Positions 55,490-64,000 of a DNA stretch of 64,000 bases are shown here, one piece after another. The position numbers were made by a program, and so were the translations under genes. Numbering within the stretch: position 1 is the first letter of the stretch; each line of letters begins with the position of its first letter. Origin of the DNA: Lelliottia nimipressuralis (GTDB taxonomy: Bacteria; Pseudomonadota; Gammaproteobacteria; Enterobacterales; Enterobacteriaceae); NCBI RefSeq assembly GCF_004115925.1, contig NZ_SDDX01000008.1, forward strand, positions 124,001-188,000. The letters run 5' to 3'. The notes below the pieces were generated by a model, which did no database searches, had not been told where the DNA came from, and saw only the letters and a list, made by a program, of their open reading frames with translations.

Positions 55490-56533
55490 ATGTTTTGCGC
55501 AATGCGCCACCGTATCGCTGCCCTGGCGATCGGCGTTTGCTGTATCCTCCCGGCTCAGGCCACCACTCAACCTTTGGGTGAAATCGCATCCACTCAGGCG
55601 CGCCATATTGCCACGGTATTTCCAGGACGAATGACGGGCACGCCTGCGGAGATGCTGTCGGCGGACTATCTGCGCCAGCAGTTTGCACAGATGGGCTACC
55701 AGAACGACATTCGGGCCTTCCACAGCCGCTACATTTTTACGTCGCGCAATAACAGCAAAAACTGGCATAACGTGACCGGCAGTACGGTTATCGCGGCCCA
55801 CGAAGGCAAATCGGCGCAGCAAATTATTATTATGGCGCATCTCGATACCTTCGCCCCCCAGAGCGATGCGGACATTGATAATAATCTCGGCGGCCTGACC
55901 CTTCAGGGTATCGACGATAATGCGGCAGGCCTTGGCGTGATGCTGGAGCTGGCCGAACGGATGAAAGATGTTCCGACCCAGTACGGGATTCGCTTTGTCG
56001 CCACCAGCGGCGAAGAGGAAGGCAAACTCGGGGCGGAGAACCTGCTCAACCGCATGAGCGCGGCGGAAAAGAAAAATACCCTGCTGGTGATCAATCTCGA
56101 TAATCTCATCGTCGGCGATAAGCTCTATTTCAACAGCGGCAAAAGCACCCCCAACTCTGTACGCAAACTGACGCGCGACCGCGCGCTGGCCATTGCCCGC
56201 AGCCACGGTATTCTGGCGGCAGTCAATCCTGGGCGTAATCCGGCTTACCCCAAAGGCACCGGCTGCTGTAGCGACGGCGAAGTGTTTGATAAAGCGGGCA
56301 TTCCCGTGCTGTACGTCGAGGCGACGAACTGGAACTTAGGGGACAAAAACGGCTACCAGCAGCGCGCTAAATCGAAAGCCTTCCCGGATGGCACCAGCTG
56401 GCACGATGTGAGACTGGATAACCAGCAGCACATTGATAAAGTGCTGCCTCAGCGCATTGAGCACCGCAGCCGTGACGTGGTGAAAGTAATGCTGCCGCTG
56501 GTGAAAGAGTTGACGAAAGCGGGTAAAGCGTAA
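55490..56533 (+). CDS. iap: Alkaline phosphatase isozyme conversion aminopeptidase Iap
   Basis: Iap is an exported M28-family aminopeptidase that trims the N-terminus of PhoA. The 347 residues have a signal peptide (MRHRIAALAIGVCCILPAQA region) and metal-binding blocks MAHLDTFAPQSD, IDDNAAGLGVMLELAER and SGEEEGKLGAENL. It is divergent from cysG. Confidence 0.96.
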   Translation: MFCAMRHRIAALAIGVCCILPAQATTQPLGEIASTQARHIATVFPGRMTGTPAEMLSADYLRQQFAQMGYQNDIRAFHSRYIFTSRNNSKNWHNVTGSTVIAAHEGKSAQQIIIMAHLDTFAPQSDADIDNNLGGLTLQGIDDNAAGLGVMLELAERMKDVPTQYGIRFVATSGEEEGKLGAENLLNRMSAAEKKNTLLVINLDNLIVGDKLYFNSGKSTPNSVRKLTRDRALAIARSHGILAAVNPGRNPAYPKGTGCCSDGEVFDKAGIPVLYVEATNWNLGDKNGYQQRAKSKAFPDGTSWHDVRLDNQQHIDKVLPQRIEHRSRDVVKVMLPLVKELTKAGKA

Positions 56534-56567
56534 ACGGAAAGCGAAAGAATGGGGGCATTAGGTCATG

Positions 56568-56592
56568 TGCCGCCCCCCAAAAAGTTGGACAG
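56568..56592. mobile_element. IS3-family-like end fragment
   Basis: TGCCGCCCCCCAAAAAGTTG followed by GACAG resembles the terminal inverted repeats of IS3-family elements, which often hold CCCCAAAAAGTTGGAC. No transposase frame follows, so only a relic remains. The family assignment is tentative. Confidence 0.4.
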
Positions 56593-56611
56593 AATAGCCG
56601 AGGCACTCAAG

Positions 56612-56643
56612 AAAGAGTCCATGTGATGTACGGGCTCTTTTTT
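56612..56643 (+). terminator. Terminator downstream of iap
   Basis: AAAGAGTCC and GGGCTCTTT form a nine-pair stem with one wobble around an 11-base loop, followed by TTT. It would end transcripts from iap. Confidence 0.75.
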
Positions 56644-57057
56644 GTTTCCTGCCTGTCTAAAAAATCAATTCTGCAACCGTATCCTCCATTCCGCTGGTTG
56701 CTGACTTTTCTGCCTCAGCAATAACTTTGATGGATTAACACCCTTCATACACTCTCCCGAGGATGTTATGTCTGAAAAGAGTCATTTACCGCTGCCGGAC
56801 GATCACAAGCCGTTACGATGAAGAGAAAGAGTTGCTGGCGCTCGAAGCACGAAAACCGCCCCTACTTAAGCCATAAAACGTGTCGAATGTTTCAGGACGT
56901 GCAGCGGACGTTTCCAGTAGATTGGCACAATAAATAGTGGGAGGCTTTTTAGTATTAATGCCCAATATTATCTGGAGTGAACGGGTACATTTGAAAGCAA
57001 TATAAATAGCAGTATCACTTTATTAAGCCCATTAATGTTAAATCAGAAGTCTGTAGT

Positions 57058-57098
57058 ATCTTAAAAGCCTTGGCTGCAATGGTCAGGGCTTTTAAGAT
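57058..57098. repeat. 12-bp perfect inverted repeat (large hairpin)
   Basis: ATCTTAAAAGCC (57058-57069) and GGCTTTTAAGAT (57087-57098) pair without mismatch around a 17-base loop. It lies about 90 bp before the csp leader. It has no T-run. It might end an upstream transcript, or be a small RNA or mobile-element relic. Confidence 0.6.
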
Positions 57099-57187
57099 GA
57101 CTGCCCTTTTGGATTGTAAATTTCCCCAACAGATTACTGACAAAAATAATCTTGCTTATCAAGTCATATGCGCCCACTATGCGTCAT

Positions 57188-57361
57188 CGGTTTGGCATAC
57201 AGACCTTATGAAAGCAGTTTTAGTAAAGCAGTCCTCATTTCAAGCGTGTTCCTTAGATACTCTTCTGCATGAGCCTCCTCCTAAGTGCCCAATAAGTCCT
57301 CATCTGCAAGCAGGCCATGTTTGCCACCGCGTGTGGCTCAAGAAAATTTAAGGAAGTAAAT
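57188..57361 (+). promoter_or_regulatory. Long 5' leader (cold-box type) of the csp gene
   Basis: CGGTTTGGCATACAGACC followed by AAAGCAG resembles the cold box at the start of the E. coli cspA mRNA (CGGTTTGACGTACAGACC, then AAAGCAG). The leader of about 170 nt up to AAGGAAG and the ATG matches the length of cspA-type thermosensing leaders. Confidence 0.75.
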
Positions 57362-57574
57362 ATGTCTAATAAAATGACTGGTTTAGTAAAATGGTTTAAC
57401 TCTGAAAAAGGCTTCGGCTTCATTTCGCCAGAAGACGGTAGCAAAGATGTCTTCGTACATTTTTCTGCTATCCAGAGCAACGATTACAAAACACTAGATG
57501 AAGGGCAGAAGGTTGAGTTCTCAATTGAGAATGGTGCCAAAGGTCCTGCAGCTGCCAACGTTATCACGCTGTAA
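57362..57574 (+). CDS. Cold-shock protein, CspA family
   Basis: The 70-residue product is a one-domain RNA chaperone close to CspB and CspG. It begins [20 protein letters not shown], with RNP1 KGFGFI and RNP2 VFVHF. The start at 57362 follows AAGGAAG and matches the family; an upstream ATG at 57317 lies in the leader. Its position between iap and cysH is unusual. It has a cold-box leader and its own terminator, so it is an independent unit. Confidence 0.95.
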   Translation: MSNKMTGLVKWFNSEKGFGFISPEDGSKDVFVHFSAIQSNDYKTLDEGQKVEFSIENGAKGPAAANVITL

Positions 57575-57644
57575 TAGCTGATAATGACACGAATACTTAC
57601 GACAGCGATGACGGCATCAGCCTGAGCAGATAAGTGAACGTGAT

Positions 57645-57674
57645 AAAAAAACCCGCCTTGAGCGGGTTTTTTTA
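57645..57674 (+). terminator. csp terminator
   Basis: ACCCGC, loop CTTGA, then GCGGGT is a GC stem flanked by seven A before and seven T after. It could act in both directions. Confidence 0.93.
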
Positions 57675-57694
57675 TGTTTCAGGCATAAGGGGGG

Positions 57695-57811
57695 GCGGCG
57701 GTAAAAGTGGGCTATGAGAGTGCGTCCCAGTTCAGCCGCGAGTACAGCAGGGAGTTTGGTGAGTCGCCGCAACGTGATATCAGACGCCTGCGGGGAGAAA
57801 TAAGTCAGTAA
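57695..57811 (+). pseudogene. C-terminal relic of an AraC-family regulator
   Basis: The frame encodes AAVKVGYESASQFSREYSRE, then FGESPQRDIRRLRGEISQ and a stop. GYES-ASQFSREYSR-FG-SP is the second helix-turn-helix of AraC regulators. There is no start codon and no upstream domain, so it is a relic of about 38 codons left by deletion or replacement. Confidence 0.85.
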
Positions 57812-57892
57812 CAATCCCCCTCAGCAGCTATTTATAAGGATTCTGACGTCTCCTCTGTACGCAGTCATCCTTTACGGAATGCGTCTCGCAAT

Positions 57893-57924
57893 AAAAAAAG
57901 CCCCTGCTCGTGACAAGCAGAGGC
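57893..57924 (-). terminator. Terminator of the cysJIH operon
   Basis: On the minus strand GCCTCTGCTTG, loop TCA and CGAGCAGGGGC form a stem with two imperfect pairs, followed by seven T. It lies 22 bp past the cysH stop. Confidence 0.92.
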
Positions 57925-57945
57925 ATATGACAGCGGACCGGTGAA

Positions 57946-58680
57946 TCAGCCTTCGTGCAACCCGCACTCACGCTTAAGCCCAAAGAATCGTGTATCTTCT
58001 TCCGCCATTCCTGGCTCCCATTTGCGGGTGGTGTGGGTGTCGCCCACCGACAGGTAGCCCTGATCCCACAGGGGATGGTATTTCAGCCCGTGCTGCTGCA
58101 GATACTGATAAACGGTGCGGTTATCCCAGTCGATAATCGGCAGGACTTTAAATACGCCGCGCTGGATCCCAAGTACCGGCAGACTGGCCCGGCTGCCGGA
58201 CTGTTCGCGGCGCAGACCGGCAAACCAGGTTTTCGCATTCAGCTCACTGAGCGCCCGGTTCATCGGCTCAACTTTGTTGATCTCATTGTATTTCTCAATG
58301 CCCTCAACACCCTGCTCCCACAGTTTGCCGTAGCGCGCTTCCTGCCACGCTGCGCTCTGCTCCGCGCGATAGACCTTAAGATTCAGCTGGAGCTTATCCG
58401 TCAGCTCATCAATAAACTGATAGGTTTCCGGAAACAGATAGCCGGTATCGGTGAGGATCACCGGAATGTCGGGGCGGATCTGATTCACAAGATGCAAACT
58501 CACCGCCGCCTGAATGCCAAAGCTCGACGAGAGCACATAGTCGCCCGGCAAATTTTCCAGCGCCCACGCGACGCGGCCCTGCGCATCGCGTTTTTCAAGC
58601 ATGGCGTTCGTTTCCGCCAGCGCCAGGATACGTTCCACTTTGGGCAGATCGTTTAGGGCGTTTAGATCGAGTCTGGACAT
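57946..58680 (-). CDS. cysH: Phosphoadenosine phosphosulfate reductase
   Basis: CysH reduces PAPS to sulfite with thioredoxin. The 244 residues have the PP-loop-type [17 protein letters not shown] and end in [13 protein letters not shown] with the catalytic cysteine. It is the last gene of cysJIH; a REP-like unit lies in the 69-bp gap to cysI. Confidence 0.98.
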   Translation of the reverse strand: MSRLDLNALNDLPKVERILALAETNAMLEKRDAQGRVAWALENLPGDYVLSSSFGIQAAVSLHLVNQIRPDIPVILTDTGYLFPETYQFIDELTDKLQLNLKVYRAEQSAAWQEARYGKLWEQGVEGIEKYNEINKVEPMNRALSELNAKTWFAGLRREQSGSRASLPVLGIQRGVFKVLPIIDWDNRTVYQYLQQHGLKYHPLWDQGYLSVGDTHTTRKWEPGMAEEDTRFFGLKRECGLHEG

Positions 58681-58701
58681 AAGTTCCTCACTGTTTGCCT
58701 T

Positions 58702-58727
58702 GCCTCATGGCGCTTCGCTTATCAGGC
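58702..58727. repeat. REP unit in the cysI-cysH gap
   Basis: GCCTCATGGCGCTTCGCTTATCAGGC is a classic REP sequence, broken here as GCCTCAT (58702-58708) and ATCAGGC (58721-58727) around a GC-rich loop. It sits inside the operon, where it may protect upstream mRNA. Confidence 0.8.
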
Positions 58728-58749
58728 GCGCGCCACCGGGCGATCAGGA

Positions 58750-60462
58750 TTACTCCCAGAAATCTCGCGCTGGATCGAGCACCGGGCGAATAATGCCCGC
58801 GCGTACCGTAAAGTCGCCGAAGCCTTCACCCGCTTCGCGCTCTTTCGCCCAGCGTCCGACCAGTTCATCGATGGAATCGAGAATTTCCGGCTCGGTAATG
58901 TTTTCGCGATACATACGCGGAATGCGCGTCCCGCTGCGATTCCCGCCAAGATGGACGTTGTAGCGGCCCGGCGCTTTACCCACCAGCCCCAGCTCCGCCA
59001 GCATCGCGCGGCCACAGCCGTTCGGGCAGCCCGTCACACGCATCACAATGTGTTCGTCGCCGATGCCGTGTTTCTCCAGCACCGCTTCCACTTTGTCAGT
59101 GAAAGAGGGCAGGAAGCGTTCGGCCTCAGCCATCGCCAGCGGACAGGTCGGGAAGGAGACGCAGGCCATGGAGTTTTCACGCTGCGGTTTAACCGCATCC
59201 ATCAGCGTATGCTCGCGCGCCAGCTTCTCGATCTTCGCTTTCTGACTTTCCGGCACGCCGGCAATGATCAGGTTCTGGTTCGCGGTGATGCGGAACTCGC
59301 CTTTATGGATCTTAGCAATTTCCAGCAAACCGGTTTTCAGCGGACGGCCTGGATAATCCAGAATACGGCCATTCTCGATAAACAGCGTCAGGTGCCATTT
59401 ATTGTCGATGCCTTTTACCCAGCCGATGCGATCGCCGCGCCCGGTGAACTCATACGGGCGGATTGGCTCAAATTTGATCCCTGCGCGACGCTCCACTTCC
59501 GCTTTAAACGTCTCAACGCCGACGCGCTCAAGGGTATATTTGGTCTTCGCGTTTTTACGATCCGTACGGTTGCCCCAGTCGCGCTGGGTCGTGACTACCG
59601 CTTCCGCCACCGCCAGGGTGTGCTCCAGCGGCAGATAACCAAACTCGCTCGCCGTGCGGGCGTAGGTTTTCTTGTTGCCGTGTTCAATCGACAGACCACC
59701 GCCCACCAGCAGGTTAAAGCCCACCAGTTTTCCGTTCTCGGCAATCGCCACGAAGTTCATGTCGTTGGCGTGAAGATCGATATCGTTCTGCGGCGGGATT
59801 ACCACGGTCGTTTTAAATTTACGGGGCAGATAGGTCTGGCCGAGGATCGGCTCCTCGTCAGTGGTCGCGACCTTTTCCTGATCGAGCCAGATCTCCGCAT
59901 AGGCGCGGGTGCGCGGCAGCAGATGCTCAGAGATCTTTTTCGCCCATTCGTAAGCTTCCGCATGCAGCTCAGACTCGAACGGGTTCGAGGTGCAGAGCAC
60001 GTTACGGTTCATGTCGTTGGCGGTCGCCAGCGCGTCCAGGCCCACGGAGTGCAGCATCTGGTGAACCGGCTTCACGTTCTTCTTCAGAATGCCGTGGAAC
60101 TGGAAGGTCTGACGGTTGGTCAGACGAATGCTGCCGTAAATCGTGTTGTCATGGGCGAACTTATCAATGGCCTGCCACTGCCTGGTGGTGATGACTCCAC
60201 CCGGCAGGCGACAGCGCAGAAGCATCGCATGACGCGGCTCCAGCTTTTGCTCAGCACGCTCTGCGCGGATATCGCGGTCGTCCTGCTGGTACATGCCGTG
60301 GAAGCGGATCAGCAGGAAGTTGTCGCCGTTGAAACCGCCGGTCAGACCGTCATTTAAATCTTCGGCAATGGTGCCGCGCAGGTAGTTGCTCTCTACCTTC
60401 ATGCGCTCGGCGTCCGTCAGTTTGCCTTCGACCACCAGTGGGCCAGGGTGTTTTTCACTCAT
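58750..60462 (-). CDS. cysI: Sulfite reductase hemoprotein subunit
   Basis: CysI reduces sulfite to sulfide at a siroheme-[4Fe-4S] centre. The 570 residues include the cluster ligands in [16 protein letters not shown] near residue 434 and [20 protein letters not shown] near residue 480. It shares one base with the cysJ stop. Its siroheme comes from CysG, encoded in this window. Confidence 0.98.
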   Translation of the reverse strand: MSEKHPGPLVVEGKLTDAERMKVESNYLRGTIAEDLNDGLTGGFNGDNFLLIRFHGMYQQDDRDIRAERAEQKLEPRHAMLLRCRLPGGVITTRQWQAIDKFAHDNTIYGSIRLTNRQTFQFHGILKKNVKPVHQMLHSVGLDALATANDMNRNVLCTSNPFESELHAEAYEWAKKISEHLLPRTRAYAEIWLDQEKVATTDEEPILGQTYLPRKFKTTVVIPPQNDIDLHANDMNFVAIAENGKLVGFNLLVGGGLSIEHGNKKTYARTASEFGYLPLEHTLAVAEAVVTTQRDWGNRTDRKNAKTKYTLERVGVETFKAEVERRAGIKFEPIRPYEFTGRGDRIGWVKGIDNKWHLTLFIENGRILDYPGRPLKTGLLEIAKIHKGEFRITANQNLIIAGVPESQKAKIEKLAREHTLMDAVKPQRENSMACVSFPTCPLAMAEAERFLPSFTDKVEAVLEKHGIGDEHIVMRVTGCPNGCGRAMLAELGLVGKAPGRYNVHLGGNRSGTRIPRMYRENITEPEILDSIDELVGRWAKEREAGEGFGDFTVRAGIIRPVLDPARDFWE

Positions 60463-62267
60463 TAGTAGACATCTCGCTGATAACGGCGCTCTACGCGCAG
60501 CTCACTTAAAAATTCGTCCGCCGTTTCGGCATCCATACCACCGAATTCGGCAATCACTTCCAGCAAAGCCTGCTCGACGTCTTTCGCCATGCGATTTGCG
60601 TCGCCACAGACATAAAGATGGGCACCGTCATTGATCCAGCGCCACAGCTCTGCGCCCTGTTCGCGCAGTTTGTCTTGTACGTATATTTTTTGTTGCTGGT
60701 CACGGGACCAGGCCAGATCGATACGGTTCAGCACGCCCTCTTTGACGTAACGTTGCCACTCAACCTGGTAAAGGAAATCTTCGGTAAAGTGCGGGTTGCC
60801 GAAGAACAGCCAGTTTTTGCCCGGCGCTTCATCTGCCGCGCGCTGCTGAAGGAAGGCGCGGAACGGGGCGATGCCGGTGCCAGGACCAATCATGATCACC
60901 GGCGTTTCCGGATTGGCCGGGAGGCGGAAGTTGTCGTTGTGCTCGATGAACACACGCACTTCGCCCTCTTCTTCCACACGATCGGCGAGGAAACTGGATG
61001 CCCCACCCGCACGAGCGCGGCCTTCGATTTCATAACGCACCGCGCCGACGGTGATGTGCACTTCGCTTTCCACTTCGGCCTGTGACGAGGCGATCGAGTA
61101 GAGGCGCGGCGTCAGCGGACGCAGCAGGCCGATGAGCGCCTCTGCATCCAGCTGCGCAGGCGCGAAACGCACCATATCCACAATCGGCGTGGTCGCGGCG
61201 TACTGCTGCAGTTTGGCTTTATCGCCCACGAATGGCAGCAGGGTTTCGCTGCGCGTCAGCGTGGCGTAGTTCTCAACGATATTGGCGGTATTGACCGTCA
61301 GTTCAAAGTGCCACTGAAGCGCCTCGGAGAGCGGCAGGGATTTGCCGTCCACGGTGACAGATTCAGTGCCCTTCAGCCACAGCAGCTCCACCAGCTCTTT
61401 GACCAGTTGCGGATCGTTCTGATACCAGACGCCGAGCGCATCGCCGGGCTGGTAGCGTAAACCGGAATCACCCAGATCGATTTCGATGTGGCGCACGTCT
61501 TTTTCGGAGTCGCGGCCGGTGATTTTCTGGTTAACTGACAAGCTCGCCGTCAGCGGTTCTTCTTTAGTGTAAGGGCTGGTCAGTACCTGATTCACCGCAC
61601 CTGATGCCGTTGCAACGGCCTGCGCGGGGGAGTCTTTCGGCACGCGAGCTTTCAGCACTTCCACAATGCGCGCGCGCCATTCAGCGGCAGCAGGCTGGTA
61701 TTCAACGTCAGCGTCGACGCGATCCAACAGGCGCTCAGCGCCCAACTCCGCGAGCTTATTGTCAAAATCTTTGCCGGACTGGCAGAAGAACTCGTATGAG
61801 GTATCACCAAGGCCAAAGACGGCGAACGCGGTGCCATCGAGTTTTGGCGCTTTTTTCGAGAACAGGAATTTATGCAGCGCGACCGCTTCTTCGGCCGGTT
61901 CGCCTTCGCCCTGCGTGGAGGCAACCACAACCAACAGTTTTTCTGACGCGATTTGTTTGAATTTATAATCCCCGGCGTTGACCAGGTTCACGTTCAGTTG
62001 GGCGGCCAGCAGATCGTCGCGCAGTGCTTCCGCCACGCGCCGGGCGTTGCCGGTCTGCGAAGCAGAGATAAGTGTAATCGCCGGGATTTCAACGGCGGCA
62101 GGCGCTGCGGTGACAACAGCCCCAGGTTGTTGATTGAGCATCCCCCAGAAATAGCCGGAGACCCAGGCAAGCTGAACAGGTGAAAAATCGGTGGTGGCCG
62201 CCTGGAGGCGCGCCAGTTGCTCCGGGTTCAGGGGAAGCAAATTCGAAGGTGGGGCCTGTGTTGTCAT
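60462..62267 (-). CDS. cysJ: Sulfite reductase flavoprotein subunit
   Basis: CysJ passes electrons from NADPH through FAD and FMN to CysI. The 601 residues have an N-terminal flavodoxin domain ([20 protein letters not shown] near residue 68), a FAD domain ([20 protein letters not shown]) and an NADPH domain ([20 protein letters not shown]), ending ERRYQRDVY. It opens the cysJIH operon. Confidence 0.98.
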   Translation of the reverse strand: MTTQAPPSNLLPLNPEQLARLQAATTDFSPVQLAWVSGYFWGMLNQQPGAVVTAAPAAVEIPAITLISASQTGNARRVAEALRDDLLAAQLNVNLVNAGDYKFKQIASEKLLVVVASTQGEGEPAEEAVALHKFLFSKKAPKLDGTAFAVFGLGDTSYEFFCQSGKDFDNKLAELGAERLLDRVDADVEYQPAAAEWRARIVEVLKARVPKDSPAQAVATASGAVNQVLTSPYTKEEPLTASLSVNQKITGRDSEKDVRHIEIDLGDSGLRYQPGDALGVWYQNDPQLVKELVELLWLKGTESVTVDGKSLPLSEALQWHFELTVNTANIVENYATLTRSETLLPFVGDKAKLQQYAATTPIVDMVRFAPAQLDAEALIGLLRPLTPRLYSIASSQAEVESEVHITVGAVRYEIEGRARAGGASSFLADRVEEEGEVRVFIEHNDNFRLPANPETPVIMIGPGTGIAPFRAFLQQRAADEAPGKNWLFFGNPHFTEDFLYQVEWQRYVKEGVLNRIDLAWSRDQQQKIYVQDKLREQGAELWRWINDGAHLYVCGDANRMAKDVEQALLEVIAEFGGMDAETADEFLSELRVERRYQRDVY

Positions 62268-62576
62268 GCGTTGTTATGTTCCAGTAGCAAAGCGGAATTT
62301 ATGCAAAAAGACCAAACTAGAGATAAGGTTAACGGCGGGGATAATAACAATTAAAGAAGGGATGGAAATAATAAATAACCAAAAGAACTAACCGCTTTTA
62401 GTCATGGTTCTTAACATTAAAACCGATAAAGCAAGCCACTGAATTTCTTAAATTTTATGAGCATAAGCGATGAGAAAATCTCTCATCCGGGACAAGGGCC
62501 GTTTTAGTTAATGCTAAAAAAGGGTCTTTCCGGTACTATGCGGCGGTTTTTTCCGCATTCGTATTACTGAGAGCAC
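62268..62576. other. Divergent promoter gap cysJ-queD
   Basis: These 309 AT-rich bases hold the CysB-dependent cysJ promoter (expected) and the queD promoter. I see GATGAGAAAATCTCTCATC, a 6-base inverted repeat, at about 62469-62487, but no gene or RNA. Confidence 0.5.
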
Positions 62577-62942
62577 ATGATGTCCACCACACTGTTTAAA
62601 GATTTCATCTTCGAAGCCGCCCATCGCCTGCCGCATGTTCCTGAGGGACATAAATGCGGTCGTCTGCACGGACACTCATTCATGGTGCGTCTTGAAATTA
62701 CCGGTGAAGTCGATCCGCATACTGGCTGGATCATGGACTTTTCCGAGCTGAAAGCCGCCTTCAAGCCGACCTACGATCGTCTGGATCACTACTACCTGAA
62801 CGATATTCCGGGGCTTGAAAATCCAACCAGCGAAGTGCTGGCGAAATGGATCTGGGAGCAGATGAAGCCGCTTGTCCCCCTGCTAAGCTCGGTGATGATC
62901 AAAGAGACCTGTACAGCGGGCTGCGTTTATCGCGGCGAATAA
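62577..62942 (+). CDS. queD: 6-carboxy-5,6,7,8-tetrahydropterin synthase
   Basis: QueD makes carboxytetrahydropterin, an early step to queuosine and 7-deazaguanine. The 121 residues have the zinc-binding [20 protein letters not shown] near residue 12, with HGHSF and a C-terminal KETCTAGC. It converges on queE. Confidence 0.98.
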   Translation: MMSTTLFKDFIFEAAHRLPHVPEGHKCGRLHGHSFMVRLEITGEVDPHTGWIMDFSELKAAFKPTYDRLDHYYLNDIPGLENPTSEVLAKWIWEQMKPLVPLLSSVMIKETCTAGCVYRGE

Positions 62943-62945
62943 GAC

Positions 62946-62973
62946 AAAAAAGCCCGGATATCCGGGCTTTTTT
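62946..62973. terminator. Bidirectional terminator between queD and queE
   Basis: AGCCCGGATATCCGGGCT is a perfect palindrome flanked by A and T runs, so it can end both converging genes. Confidence 0.95.
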
Positions 62974-62976
62974 ATA

Positions 62977-63648
62977 TCAGGCAATATTCAGATACTTATG
63001 CGTCTGCATGGACAAACGCCAGTTACGCGCGATACAGGTTTCGATGCATAGCCGGGTGGCGTCATCTTTTTGGCTGATTGGCTGCAGGGCGATAATGCGC
63101 TGCTTTTCATCCGTCAGCGTCGCCAGCAGTTCATCCAGCGCTTCAATGTCACGCACGCGCCCTACCGGGTGTTTAATCTCATCCGCGCGCTCCAGCGCCT
63201 GAGAGAGTACGTCATATCCGCCGCGCATATTCACTTTGGGCGATACGGTCACCCAGGTCGAGTGCGAGCATCTGACTTCATGGGTACCGCTGGTTTCGAT
63301 CTGGCAGCTGTAGCCGTTCTTCTCCAGCAGCTCCGTGAGCGGCATTAAATCGTGGATGCAGGGTTCACCACCGGTAATCACGATGTGGCGCGCGGTCCAG
63401 CCCTGACGGCCAATAATCGCCAGCAGATCTTCGGCACTCCCGGCACCCCATTTATCGCTCTCTTTGGTTTTTGCCAGAATACTAAACAGCGACACTTCCC
63501 GATCTGCGAGTTTATCCCACGTATGTTTGGTATCACACCAGGCACAGCCGACCGGGCATCCCTGTAAACGAATAAAAATAGCAGGAACGCCGGTGAAGTA
63601 ACCCTCGCCTTGCAGGGTCTGGAACATCTCGTTAATCGGGTACTGCAT
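62977..63648 (-). CDS. queE: 7-carboxy-7-deazaguanine synthase
   Basis: QueE is a radical-SAM enzyme that makes 7-carboxy-7-deazaguanine from the QueD product. The 223 residues have the cluster motif GCPVGCAWCDTKHTW near residue 30 and ITGGEPCIHDLMPLTELLEK. The start at 63648 (MQYPINEMFQTLQGEGYF) matches E. coli; an ATG two codons upstream is possible. Confidence 0.97.
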   Translation of the reverse strand: MQYPINEMFQTLQGEGYFTGVPAIFIRLQGCPVGCAWCDTKHTWDKLADREVSLFSILAKTKESDKWGAGSAEDLLAIIGRQGWTARHIVITGGEPCIHDLMPLTELLEKNGYSCQIETSGTHEVRCSHSTWVTVSPKVNMRGGYDVLSQALERADEIKHPVGRVRDIEALDELLATLTDEKQRIIALQPISQKDDATRLCIETCIARNWRLSMQTHKYLNIA

Positions 63649-63720
63649 AGTCATCTCAGTTAAGGGGATAAACGTTAAGTATCGCAGATCCCCGCCTAAG
63701 TATCATGCCCGATCGGTGCT

Positions 63721-64000
63721 TTACGCCTCAATCGCCGCCACAAAGCGCGCCGTAATCTGCTGAGGACGGGTGATTGCACCACCTACCACCACGGTATGCG
63801 CGCCCAGTGCCAGGCATCGTGCGGCCCGCTCTGGCGTGTCGACATTCCCTTCGGCCACCACCGGTACCGTCACTGCCGCAAGGACGTCGCGTAAAAAGGC
63901 GCAGTCATTATCCGGCAGAGACTGACCTGCCGTCTGCGCCGTGTAGCCGTGAAGGGTGGTGCCCACGCAGTCGAAGCCCAAATCCTGCGCCGTTTTGGCC
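63721..64000 (-). CDS. nanE: N-acetylmannosamine-6-phosphate epimerase-like, C-terminal part (runs off window)
   Basis: NanE interconverts ManNAc-6-P and GlcNAc-6-P in sialic acid use. Only the last 92 codons are in the window; the 5' end lies past 64000. The visible part has GFDCVGTTLHGYTAQT, the barrel strand PVVAEGNVDTPERAARCLAL and VVVGGAITRPQQITARF, as in the family. It is the first gene of a different unit, 72 bp from queE. The E. coli locus has no nanE here. Confidence 0.85.
   Translation of the reverse strand, partial: AKTAQDLGFDCVGTTLHGYTAQTAGQSLPDNDCAFLRDVLAAVTVPVVAEGNVDTPERAARCLALGAHTVVVGGAITRPQQITARFVAAIEA

Larger units (their letters stand above)
56534..57187. other. Remodelled iap-csp gap without a firm gene
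   Basis: About 650 bp where E. coli carries CRISPR and cas genes. I see an IS-end-like fragment, a terminator, a short frame of 37 codons (56763-56876) that resembles nothing known and overlaps a 17-codon ATG frame (56768-56821), and a large hairpin. No CRISPR repeat, cas gene or intact transposase is present. The low GC and broken frames point to decayed foreign DNA. Confidence 0.6.
57575..57945. other. Gap between csp and cysH
   Basis: These 370 bp hold the csp terminator, the AraC-family relic and the cysJIH terminator. I see no further gene. Confidence 0.7.

Noticed and set aside
55457..56206. Open frame opposite iap
   Set aside because: Antisense to iap, with no recognisable fold or start signal.
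56763..56876. 37-codon frame as a small gene
   Set aside because: It overlaps a second short frame in another phase, has no known relatives in memory and sits in decayed DNA. I keep it only as part of the gap description.
57070..57351. Open frame of 93 codons upstream of the csp gene
   Set aside because: It lies over the hairpin and the cold-box leader, has no family resemblance and no good ribosome site. The leader explains it.
56534..57945. CRISPR array or cas genes, expected at this place from E. coli synteny
   Set aside because: No type I-E or I-F repeat unit, no regularly spaced repeat and no Cas domain is visible on either strand.

Overview
This is a chromosomal segment of an enteric bacterium (Enterobacteriaceae). 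Protein sequences and gene order resemble Escherichia coli and Salmonella throughout, and the accessory genes fit an Enterobacter, Lelliottia or Leclercia-type genome; the genus is inferred. The backbone is the familiar alaS-recX-recA-pncC-mltB-srl-nor-hypF-hydN-asc-hyc-hyp-fhlA-ygbA-mutS-rpoS-nlpD-pcm-surE-truD-ispFD-ftsB-ygbE-cysCND-iap-cysHIJ-queD-queE order. No tRNA, rRNA, CRISPR array or intact mobile element was seen.

Positions 1-6541 hold the start of alaS, the SOS genes recX and recA with a LexA box, pncC, a zinc-type ABC uptake operon (binding protein, permease, ATPase and a 33-residue leader membrane ORF) behind a Zur-like box, and mltB. Positions 6700-11720 hold the sorbitol operon srlA-E-B-D, gutM, srlR, gutQ. 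Positions 11717-15996 hold the nitric oxide detoxification unit norR and norVW, with three NorR sites and a sigma-54 promoter.

Positions 16286-38136 form the hydrogen block. A NiCoT nickel permease gene follows hypF-hydN, then come the ascG/ascFB beta-glucoside genes, the formate hydrogenlyase operon hycABCDEFGHI (minus strand), the divergent maturation operon hypABCDE (plus strand) and the activator fhlA. Sigma-54 promoters and repeated TGTCGA/TCGACA words appear at the FHL control points, so nickel uptake, maturation and enzyme are likely coordinated.

Positions 38164-44197 contain ygbA with an NsrR-like box, a SymE-like toxin gene with a LexA-like box, mutS, and an accessory LysR/MFS/SnoaL-like cassette. 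Positions 44247-50871 hold rpoS, nlpD, pcm, surE, truD, ispF, ispD, ftsB and ygbE. Positions 50931-62267 hold sulfate assimilation: cysC, cysN, cysD with a cysG copy in the same operon, then iap, and after a remodelled gap cysH, cysI and cysJ. The iap-cysH gap, where E. coli carries CRISPR-cas, holds only IS-like and AraC-family remnants, a large hairpin and a cold-shock gene. queD, queE (queuosine pathway) and a truncated nanE-like gene end the window.

Most of the window is well-known enteric biology. I did not find a convincing wholly new system. The points most worth a second look are the small membrane ORF in the zinc operon, the SOS-type control of the SymE-like gene, the decayed iap-cysH locus and the 23-bp palindrome of the LysR/MFS cassette.
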